This document shows, piece by piece, positions 10,501 to 19,245 of a stretch of DNA of 64,000 nucleotides (within the stretch, counting starts at the first letter, position 1; each line of letters starts with the position of its first letter). The position numbers and the translations under genes are program-made. Under the pieces are notes generated by a model. That model was given only the letters and a program-made list of their open reading frames with translations. It was not told where the DNA came from and did no database searches. The stretch covers positions 41,164,602 through 41,228,601 of the forward strand of contig NC_134850.1 in assembly GCF_965363235.1 (NCBI RefSeq), written 5' to 3'. This DNA is from Mytilus galloprovincialis (taxonomy: Eukaryota > Mollusca > Bivalvia > Mytilida > Mytilidae).

Positions 10501-12954
10501 GTAGACAAACTTAGAAAAATGACAATAATACATAAATTAACATACGACTACTAGTAGTAGTTACTGACATATAAGGATCTCAATTCAACAGATTGGAGGA
10601 ATATGTCTTCAGTCTTCATCATATGGAAATCAGGAACAATCCCTACAGTAAGGGGTTTAGTTTTATACCACCATAGAGTATATGAGAAGAATATAACACG
10701 TATCATGCCAACAACGGGTTTTAAGATAAATGTGTTTAATTCCGATGCAAAGACCTTTGAGTGAATTCATATCAATTTCAAAATATGCCCTCTTTAGTTA
10801 AATGACCGGACTTAGTACAAGTTTATATATCATGGCGCAGATATCAAATTATGAAGCTATTTCCAAATTTTTTAGAATTATGAAACTTGTCATAATGATC
10901 TAAAACACCTTTAAATTGTTCCGCAGTATCGTTCCATTAAATGTCGATATTATCAATAATATAGAGCCAAGACAAGGGTTTGTATGGCATAATCGAATGG
11001 ATGCGATCTTCAAGATCCCCCATAAAAATGTTGGCAAAAGAATGTGCCAAATTTGTCCTCATATGTGTGTAAACTCACTGAGACGGAAGGATAATAACTT
11101 TTGCCTTCAAGTTTATTACAATTACAGCAATTATGATTTGTTTGCAGACAAAACTAACTATCATTTGCATACATATATTATCTATGAAATCTTCAAAGTG
11201 TTGCAACTTTATGTTCCATCATATGTCAACAGAAACTTCTCTCTAAAACACGCTTCTTGAATTAATCATTATAATGCCTACCGGGACTGTACACATACAT
11301 CATGCACAGCCATCGAATGTCATACTTAAAATGCGACATAAATCAAGACGGAAGTATAGACAACCATAATTCAAAACATAAGACTGCAGTTAGCATATGT
11401 ACCCATATTGTTTTTTCTTAGGTTTTGAATCTTTGAAAGTATCTATTCTCAAAGTAATTTAAAGGAAAAATAAAATAAAATTTTCTAAACAGTTATTTCA
11501 TGCTTTTCGTTTGTAGGAAACACTAACTTTAGTGATCCTGGATCCAATTGGTTTCACATGGACCCGGATAGCTGGCGAGAAGGTCTCCATGAGTATCAAG
11601 GAGCTGTTTACTTGGAAGAAACAACAGAAAACGACTATTGCTTTCGAGTTCTTGAAAATTCCGTTCAGGTTCATAAAGAATTTTATGAAAGTTTTTCAAA
11701 GGTTATTGAGGGAGACTGCAGGTAAAGATTTTTATTGTTTGTCAAAGGAGCATTTTGATTGGTACTTATCTAGAGGTTGTAAAACCAAGAAAGTGCCTGT
11801 TCCCATGGTTTTGTTGGATTCAAGAATGATCCATGACAACATAGCACCTTTAGTTGGTATACCGTATTCAAGAAGATGGCGATTCGTTGTTTTTGTTTGC
11901 ATGGCACCTGTGATCTGGGCAACGGAACAGGATATTAAAATGAAAAAGAAAGCTTATAACGAAATGGTTGCTACTGCCCATAAGCCATCACAAGGAGTTT
12001 GGACTTTCTCTAAAACATCAGTAAGAGAGGCTACTAAAAACTTTGCACCCTAGGAAATAATTGAAGAACTCCCTGAAATAGCTAAAATGAAAGAAGTCTT
12101 ACAAATGGTTGGATTTGAAAATATATCTTTGACGATGGACAACCAAATGATCTAGGTTGGAATCAAACATGGTCGGTTGACCTATCTACAAGAAAAGTTA
12201 GAAGCGTAAAATATCTTGCTTGATATAAGAATGAAGGCGTATTTTTAGAAAATGTCTATACATATATATGCTACCAACGGTATTGTCGTCAAGGACATTA
12301 TAAAATCGTCGCCAGAAGATTGGCATTATTCATTAAAGCGATTGTATATATAGCAGAATAGTAGACAGTAAAGGAACACTAGTGCAATGTTAAGCAGTAG
12401 TATACATATCCAGATGTGTGTTGTAAGGTTATTCTTAAATCAAATAATTTGATATCGGTAAATCAAGATGAGAATTATTCACCTCTGTCAGGATACATTA
12501 CGAAAAACCAATCCTGTGTTGAGTTTCCTAATTTTCATAACTTGTTACTACTATACAGTTAATACATTTTATAGGGTGTCATAATAAACAGCCTTCAAAG
12601 TATATTCCTCTCTGATGTTAAAATAACATAGAAAAGTAGACTGTTTACAATCAAACTAGTCCAGACGCCCTCTACTTATTGAATAAACATGTTTTCATAA
12701 TCATGTTATGATGTTATTTTTTTTTAGATTATATGCCAAATTACAATTTAGAGTTTGAATTTACAGTTAAAACTGAAACTGTATATATGATAGACCAAGA
12801 GTTATACATGTTCTGTTGATATTGATAAAACCATATATGACATTAAAGTGTAGGGTGATAATGAGAGTATTCTCAATGTTCCACAGTGTACTTTATTCAT
12901 TCCTTTAGCTTTATCAACAGAATAAAGAATTGAAACTGGATTGTTTCAAAAATC

Positions 12955-13165
12955 AACCTGAAAGAAAGATTAGAAAACGGCCCAAGGTCACCAATGGGTT
13001 TTTAACGGAGCTGTAAAATCTCACACTCCGTAACATACAAATGAACCTAAATATAGAAAAAAAAACTATAAAAAACACAAGCTAACAAAGGATAGAAGTT
13101 TCTGACTAAGGACATGAGCAAAAATGCGGTGAGTTTAAACATTTGTTTTGGAAACCCACCTCACC
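12955..13165. repeat. Diverged family D/E repeat
   Basis: The order AGGTCACCAATGGG, TTTTTAACGGAGC, CACACTCCG, AACAAAGGATAGAAG, GACTAAGGACATGAGC and AAAAATGCGGTGAG is a diverged version of the joined blocks seen reversed at 61715-62060. No coding content. Confidence 0.55.
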
Positions 13166-13299
13166 TCCATTTCTTATATGGAATAAACAAGACTACATTT
13201 AAACGCAGCGTTACATTCAGTTTGAAGAAGTCCGAGTCCTATGTTGAAAAATGTAACAAAAAACTAAAGTAAAAAAAAAACCAAATTGACAAAAGACTA

Positions 13300-13719
13300 C
13301 ACAGCTACTTTTGCATAGGTACTATTTCTGTACTAAAAAATTGTAGTACTGGAAATCTACTTTTAAGATTCAGTACTATTTTGTTACTCTAAAATTATTG
13401 TAATATTTAGGTACCTGTATTTTACAGTACTTTATTTGCACTTGAAATTTAGGTACTACAGATCTTTGGTTAGTACCGTTACATTTTCAGCATTTTGAAA
13501 GTTTTTCTATTTCAAATCTCTTAAAGTTATGATTTTCAAACATGGAATATTGTATTATTTCTGTACCAAAATATTTAGTACAAATCATGTACTGTAAATT
13601 ACAAGTACCTAAATATCACATTAGTTTTAAAGTAAAGAAATAGTACTAAATATTAAAAGTAAATTTCCAGTACTGATTTTTTTTAGAACAGAAATAGTAC
13701 CTATGCAAAAGTAGCTGTG
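13300..13719. mobile_element. 420 bp foldback element (MITE) with long terminal inverted repeats
   Basis: CACAGCTACTTTTGCATAGG at the left end is exactly inverted at the right end, and the match continues inward (GTACTATTTCTGTACT against AGAACAGAAATAGTAC, then CAGTACTGGAAAT-type blocks) so that most of the element folds on itself around base 13500. It is flanked by TA on both sides (13298-13299 and 13720-13721), as expected for Tc1/mariner-type insertion. There is no transposase, so it is non-autonomous. It lies between the dioxygenase copies. Confidence 0.8.
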
Positions 13720-14377
13720 TACACAGCTACTAGAAGTTAGCTTCACATTTTATTTTTACTGTTTAAGATTATGTATCCTTTATATGAAAATCAACTACAA
13801 TCCCTCTAGTTCGGGTTAAGTATGATACCATCATAAATTATATGAGTAGAACTATATATAAATATAGGTGCATGCTAACAACACGTATTATAATAAATGT
13901 GTTTATATCCGATGCAAAGACTCTGTGACTGGATCAAAATCAAATTTTAAAAGAACCCATCTTCAATGACTTAAGTATTGTAGCTGTGTCTCTAGCTGAT
14001 AAGTCTATGTAAAGGTATGATAAGCTTTTGATGTGAATTTCAATATCGTTATGCTATGTATAGAATATTGAATGTGAAATATATGAACGTATAAAATATA
14101 CACGTAGATTTATATTGACGAAAGATGTCCTTGTAGCGATGATAAAATTTCGTTCAAGTTTTGACAGGTTTGTGATATGGCAGACACAGGTGTAATATTT
14201 CTTCAGTAATAAAAGGATTGTTATAAAAACTTTACGAATAATGAAAAATATTATAATTTAAGAAGGTACATCGTCTTTCATCTTTTCTGTCTATGCCTGA
14301 TTTATGTTATCTATATATGATTCATTTAGTGGCTTCATATATTTTTAAGCGATTTTTAACTGAGATTGTTATAACAT

Positions 14378-15233
14378 TATGTAATCTCATTCTCGTAGAT
14401 GTATACCCCGAATGCAGGTGCTGCTGGTATGTTGCTACTTAGAAATGGAAAGTTCACAAATGGAAAGCTAAAATCATCTCTTTTGTCGTAAAGTTTAGTT
14501 TTCAATTGACCCTCATTGTCAATTATTAGATTTAAGTCAAGATATGAGGCCGTCTTAACTGTATCTGTTGTATCCTTTATCTCTAATTTGATCGGATAGA
14601 TGCATTCAACATAGTCACCAAATTTTGAATTATTTAGTGAGAGAACATCATATATATAGCGGAAAGTAAAGTTAAAGGATAATGCTAACTTCTTATCTTT
14701 CTGCCAAAGAAGTTCCTGTATGAAGCCAGCCTCATTATAATAAAGAAACAAGTCGGCAAGTCGGCAAGAAGAGGGGCACAATTGGTTCCCATTGACATGC
14801 CGACAGTCTGTTGAAAAACACGTAACCCGAACGTAACACATATGTTGTCAATCAAGACATCAAGCATCTTGATAATGTCAGATTCAGCGAATTTTTTGTT
14901 TGAATCAGAGTGATCCTTTACAATTAGGATTTATCCCTCCCTAATACAAGATACTTGTTTCTAAATTGGCCATTTTTTTTTTAATTAAAGCAATACCAAC
15001 TCTTTCAATTTGTCTTTTAGTTTAGAATGTGGAATACTTGTGTAAAGTGTAGAAAAGTCAAATGTTTTAATACTATTGCAAGAAGAAAGAGAGTTAGATT
15101 GTATGTACTCTAAAAGATCTTTGGAATGTTTTAGTAACCACATCTGATTCACGCCACCTCTAAAAGAGGCAGTTTCAAAATAACTTTGAACCCCGGCTTT
15201 AATATAGTTAATTGCTATTAATAAGTATTTCAA
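14378..15233 (-). CDS. PLE reverse transcriptase core, copy B (broken)
   Basis: Homologous to 7540-8510. FDFSTLYTSIPH and the KHSKDLLEYIQSN lead-in lie in 15233-14985, and the motif B/C part lies in 14867-14377. The frame shifts between and within these pieces, and a short GTCGGCAA duplication disrupts the segment after CAPLLADL. The YIDD motif reads YIYD here, so the catalytic Asp pair is lost. It cannot make an active RT. Confidence 0.75.
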
Positions 15234-15540
15234 TGTGCATTGTGTTTAAATGTAATATCAGTATTTAGTTCTATTATAATCCTAATTCTATCTTATTTTT
15301 GAGATGTAGTTTTTCAAATGTGACGTCATTTTTGTGCTGTTTCAGAAATTCAAATGTGACGTTTTTGCGTTGAGGCCTGTACTAAGTCGGGTGTGTCTAT
15401 TTTCTGTATTTTGTGGTCTTTGTATTATGTATTCGGGTTTTGTTTTCTGTATTTAGTTAAAACTTCAGTTTTATCAGGTATATCTTTTATATTCATTTGA
15501 TAAAATTTACTGTTAACAATAGCATAAATTGTTCTAAATA

Positions 15541-15742
15541 ATAAGGATTTTCTTATCACAAGAAGAAAACCCTAGCCATATTTGGCACAACCTTTTTCAA
15601 CTTTTGATCCTCAGTGCTGTAAAACTTTGTACTTTTTTTTACTTTCGAACTTTTATATCTGGGCGTCACTGGTAAGTCTTGTGTGAACGAGGCGCGTCTT
15701 TGGCGTATTCAATTTTAAACCGGATACCTTTTGTTATCTATT
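15541..15742 (+). repeat. Inverted, decayed copy of the hammerhead-bearing unit
   Basis: The sequence matches the reverse complement of 1279-1490 over its length: AAGGATTTTCTTATC at the start, a GGCGTCACTGG segment, GTATTCAATTTTAAACCGG near the end. The ribozyme region (about 15662-15710) reads CTGGTAA and GAGG in place of CTGATGA and GAAA, so it should be dead. It lies in the gap of PLE copy B. Confidence 0.7.
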
Positions 15743-16315
15743 ATTTATGTGTTTCTTTGCCTAATACGTCCTCCTATTCATTTGTTTTGTAGTCCTATAA
15801 TATTATGTTGTCATTTTAATGTTATATTTAACATTGCCATTAAAGTGCAAGGTTTGGCATGCCACAAAACCAGGTTCAACTCACCATTTTTTTCTTTAAA
15901 AATGTCCTGTACCAAGTCAGGAAAATGGCCACTGTTATATCATAGTTCGTTTCTGTGTGTGTAACATTTTGACGTTGTGTTTTCGTTGTGTCGTTTGTTT
16001 TCTCCTATTTTTGAGTGTGAATTCACATTACTATAAGACGTGTCACGGTACTTTTCTATTCCAAATTCATGTATTTGGTTTTGATGTTATATTGGTTATT
16101 CTCATCGGATTTTGTCTAATGCTTAGTCCGTAACTGTGTGCGTTTCATTTTATGCTGTGTCGTTGTTCTCCTCTAATATTTAATGCGTTTCCCTCAGTTT
16201 TAGTTTGTTACCCTGATTTTGTTTTTTGTCCATAGAATTATGAGTTTTGAACAGCGGTATACTACTGTTGCCTTTATTCTGTACCAAGTCAGAAAAATTG
16301 CCATTGTTGATAGAC
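15743..16315 (-). repeat. Interspersed mussel repeat (family A), longer copy
   Basis: Non-coding repeat within PLE copy B. The - strand reads ATTTTTCTGACTTGGTACAG, AAGGCAACAGTAGTATACCGC, AACAAACTAAAACTGAGGG, and a second GACTTGGTACAGGACATTTT with GGTTTTGTGGCATGCC. The 3636-3790 fragment is a piece of it in the other orientation. The doubled GACTTGGTACAG block suggests two joined units. Confidence 0.6.
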
Positions 16316-16329
16316 CCATTCAGTTTGTA

Positions 16330-16842
16330 TCAACGACCTCACTGCCTCAATTCATTTGGCAAGAGTGTCTTTGTCTTCCTTCTCGCGCTTAGTCCATTGC
16401 CTGGCATAATCCTCGACTGAATCCATCAAAATTTGAAGTTTTATTTCCAATTGATGGATTTAGGCTCACGATATATCGGTCCTTTTGATAATACATTTCG
16501 CAGGGAAGTGTTATTGACAATGTTGAGGTCACTGGTTATAACATGGCCATCAGGATTATATGTGAATTTGGAACTAGCACAAGTGCAATCAGGAGATTTA
16601 GACTTGAAGTCGTCAACATTGAGATTCTGCAAAACGTGTTTGTATTCGAAAATGTTAGTTGCACTAGGTTTGGTATAGGCATAAGAAATGATTGGTACAG
16701 ACTGAACTAATTTATGATGAATGATATTGCCTAAGTTGACGCCATCGAGACCTTTGTTGGCAAACGAAAATATTAAGAAAAAGGCTTTTCTCTTTTTCAT
16801 CTTTTCCAATGCGAACTGGTTTGAAAAGTCTGTGACTTGCAA
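16330..16842 (-). CDS. PLE linker with CxC motif and start of RT region (fragment)
   Basis: A frame on the - strand with MKKRKAFFLIFSFANKGLD, then SKSPDCTCASSKFTYNPDGH, which contains the D-C-T-C CxC motif, then LSKGPIYREPKSINWK. A further segment with MDSVEDYARQW continues in another frame. This is the short connecting domain between endonuclease and RT that characterises Naiad elements. The frame is broken in at least two places downstream. Confidence 0.7.
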
Positions 16843-16984
16843 TATCCGAAATGATAGCTGTAAGTTTGTATTGGTTTGAATGAGGGTTTGTAATAGTGGT
16901 TTTCATACAAAAATTGAACAGAGAATGAAGTTTTAAAAGGGGCAATGAATAAAGTTTCGTGCAAATGTGACCGGCTTTTATATA

Positions 16985-17663
16985 AATGGAATCAAGTCAT
17001 TAATAGATACTAGAGACATTATGCAGAGTAGGTGATGTATACTGACGATGACCATGACTGCGTCTACGTCGAGGAGTAGAGTTGAAAATATTCATCATAT
17101 TCACCGAGCTACACAAAGGGCGAGATAGACTACCTATACCATCAAGTTTTTCATTCCAACCATATGGTGTCGCAGTTCCCAATTGTCTAATCCAGGAGTC
17201 CTCTTTTTGTCTACGGAGAGGCGTTGAAAGATGAGGATTGTTAGCGCTGTGGTATATTTTTTTCGATAAGGCGAACTGTCGTAGAAACGATGGAATGATC
17301 AGACTGATTAAAATGCTGGTAAAGAATGTCGTTTACATTGAAGTTAATATCTGATCTATGAACGCACATACGTTTGTTAAGCCTTCATTTCGTTTCACCG
17401 ACGTATACTAATCCGCTATGGCTACCCTCTAATCCATAGACGACATTTATCGATTTACAATTCAGATCATCGTAACTTCTGGTAAAATATGACTTCTTAG
17501 TTGAATTGCTAGTGAATTGAGCATCTGTTATTAAGATTTCACAAGTTTTGCAGCCTTTGGTCTCATATTTCGAAATACGACAGTGTTGTTCTGAGTCATC
17601 AAAATCCAAAATGTCTTTAAGGATGTTTAAGACATGTTTAAGATATGTAATGTGTATTGACAC
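16985..17663 (-). CDS. PLE GIY-YIG endonuclease domain (degenerate, one in-frame TGA)
   Basis: The frame reads KGCKTCEILITDAQF (two of the Cys seen in PLE endonucleases), then NVVYGLEGSHSGLVYVGETK, which holds the GIY-YIG type V-Y and Y-V-G pair. A TGA (bases 17387-17385) follows, and the same frame then stays open for about 130 codons with LNKRMCVHRSD, IEKIYHS, WIRQLGTATPYGWNEKLD and an Arg-rich RRRRSHGHR tail before TAA. The domain would cut target DNA for insertion. The lone TGA is either a nonsense change of a Gly-type codon or a recoded selenocysteine; both are possible in principle since clam Naiads are reported to encode selenoproteins. Confidence 0.7.
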
Positions 17664-17699
17664 TCGATATCTGATCGACTATATCACGTACCCGTATCG

Positions 17700-18880
17700 T
17701 GTTCACAAACATATATAAACAGACCTATATTTATTACGAAGTAACCTGAGTAATCAACTCATTATATTCTGCTGTTCCACGATGGCCACATCAACCTTTT
17801 GAATGGAAGGGGTTAGATTTATTCAGGTTACTAACCAAGTGAAGATTTATTTGTTTTGAAATTATTTACTTTAGACACTCGTTCAATGTTGAGGTTAGAC
17901 GAACTCATGCTGTTGTAAAGAACGATGTTGACTGGCCTTAAAACTATGAGTTAATGGTAATATGATAATTAATTATGGTACCAATCAATAACATATTTAT
18001 TCGTTCTTGTCCACATTATTCTATTCTCGTGAAAATATATATATCTAATAGTCAGCAAATATCATTTTATTATTTTTCAAAGTATTATTTCAAGCTATTC
18101 ATGTTCAGTGCATGAAGTTCATTGGCGTTTGTGGTAAATATCTAGTACAGTGTAAACAGGTATCTCGTATAATATATGCTTGCATGTAAATGAATAATTA
18201 TGACATACTGTATTCATTGTCATTGTTTGTTTTAATCTTCAGTTTATGCGAAGTGCTATATCCTGAACATATTTTCTATTGTAGTCGCAAATATTTTCTA
18301 TCATATTGAAAGACGATTTAGTTATAAGTTATATGACCAGGTCACGTAATTTAGGAAAGTACTTGAATGACTTGGTTTTATGAAATCATTAAAAAGATTA
18401 CAAAAATATTTTTATATATTTATATTGATGCAACCGGTAAATGTTTCAGGTGATAGGTGAATGTTTTATTTACCAGCTAAATGTTTAATATGATAGGTTA
18501 AAGTAAAAGAACAAAAATACCGTATTCAACGTGACGTGGCTCTGTATCTATACATCCCGTCATTGTGTTGTAGTGCTATGGTAAGAAATGATTATTGTAT
18601 TTTGTATTCTTGTCTTTCATTTTTGCTAATGTGTATTGTCTACATTAAATGGTCTATATGCCTGTTTGAGTTTCTTTGTTACATATTTGTTTGTTTTTTT
18701 TTTTTTAAATTAGAATAGAACATAATGTTGACTGCTAAACCCCAGTTTTTGATATTTTTACCAATTGTGTCTGTTTGTTTTGTTCACACATCGTTGTAAT
18801 TATAATTGAATTTTATGCGACTGTCATAAAAGTGAGAGTTTTTTTAGCTAGCTATAAAACAAGTTTTATCCACCATTTGT
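17700..18880. other. Intergenic stretch, nothing recognised
   Basis: AT-rich sequence between PLE copy B and the intact dioxygenase gene. Short frames here have no recognisable domain or splice context. A small family B-like piece (AAAGTAAAAGAACAAAAATACC) occurs near 18500. Confidence 0.5.
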
Positions 18881-18884
18881 CTAC

Positions 18885-19010
18885 GTAAGAAACAGTTGTA
18901 CTAATTCAGAAATATGACAGTTGTTATCCTTTCGTTTGATGTGTTTGAGATTTTGATTTTGCCATTTGATTAGTGAACGTTCGTTTTGAATTTTCCTCAG
19001 AGTTCTGTTT
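18885..19010. repeat. Family B repeat, reversed copy
   Basis: AAATATGACAGTTGTTATCC, TTCGTTTGATGTGTTTGAG, ATTTTGCCATTTGATTAG and TTTTGAATTTTCCTCAGAG form the reverse-complement order of the blocks at 3428-3530 and 5905-6030. It lies just upstream of the dioxygenase promoter region. Confidence 0.65.
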
Positions 19011-19077
19011 CTGTTTCTAGAATATTGAAAATTTCAGAAAGTAAATTGTGAAAGCTTAATCAAACGAGTACCATTAA

Positions 19078-19245
19078 ACATAGATTGACAGCAACAAACT
19101 AGTGCCGTAAAGTGATGTGACAGCTTTTGCATACAATCGGATTTAATTTTGTAAATATTATGAGTACATTGTAAGCATCACTTTATAGTAATCGACTTAA
19201 AGTGATATTTTAGTGGTTTAGGTCACGTTGATTTCATCCGCAACA
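19078..19245 (+). promoter_or_regulatory. Putative 5' flank/promoter of the dioxygenase gene, conserved in the pseudogene copy
   Basis: ATTGACAGCAACAAACTAGTGC and GTGACAGCTT, upstream of the start exon, match ATTGACAGCAACACAATAGTGC and GCGACAGCTT at about 8660-8705, upstream of the pseudogene start. Spacing to the ATG is similar in both. The duplication therefore included 5' sequence. Any promoter function is inference. Confidence 0.45.

Larger units (their letters stand above)
8816..12222 (+). pseudogene. Phytanoyl-CoA dioxygenase-like pseudogene, upstream tandem copy
   Basis: Same three-exon structure as the intact gene at 19246-21933: start exon 8816-8823 (ATGGACAG|GTAAAT), exon 2 remnant 9154 to about 9360 after a TTTTTTCAG acceptor, and exon 3 11517-12222 after TTTGTAG. 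Exon 2 has lost about 80 bases relative to the intact copy, so the frame reaches TGA right after the GYSVI segment; a TAA follows in the part matching KPVFASI, and the exon ends in a poly-C run. Exon 3 carries a one-base frame change near the FYESF/AGKDFY junction, a short deletion in the stretch matching PKGGIVLWD, and a TAG before EIIEEL. The HMD iron-site motif and IHDN are still readable. Intron sequence also matches the intact copy, so it arose by genomic tandem duplication, not retrocopying. Confidence 0.85.
14378..17690 (-). mobile_element. Broken Naiad-type Penelope-like element, copy B
   Basis: Reading on the - strand, the order is GIY-YIG endonuclease (17663-16990), a CxC linker and start of the RT region (about 16940-16330), then, after about 1.1 kb of unrelated repeats (15240-16325), the RT core (15233-14378). 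An endonuclease ahead of the RT, joined by a CxC segment, is the permuted arrangement described for the Naiad/Chlamys clade; canonical PLEs carry the endonuclease at the C-terminus. The copy has several stops and frame changes. The N-terminal RT region is missing, replaced or displaced by inserted repeats, and the 3' end is cut off inside the RT, so no 3' UTR is present. It may alternatively be two neighbouring fragments. Confidence 0.78.

Noticed and set aside
10916-11260. 114-codon open frame on the + strand
   Set aside because: It falls in intron 2 of the dioxygenase pseudogene, and part of it aligns with the non-coding intron of the intact copy (about 20880-21010).
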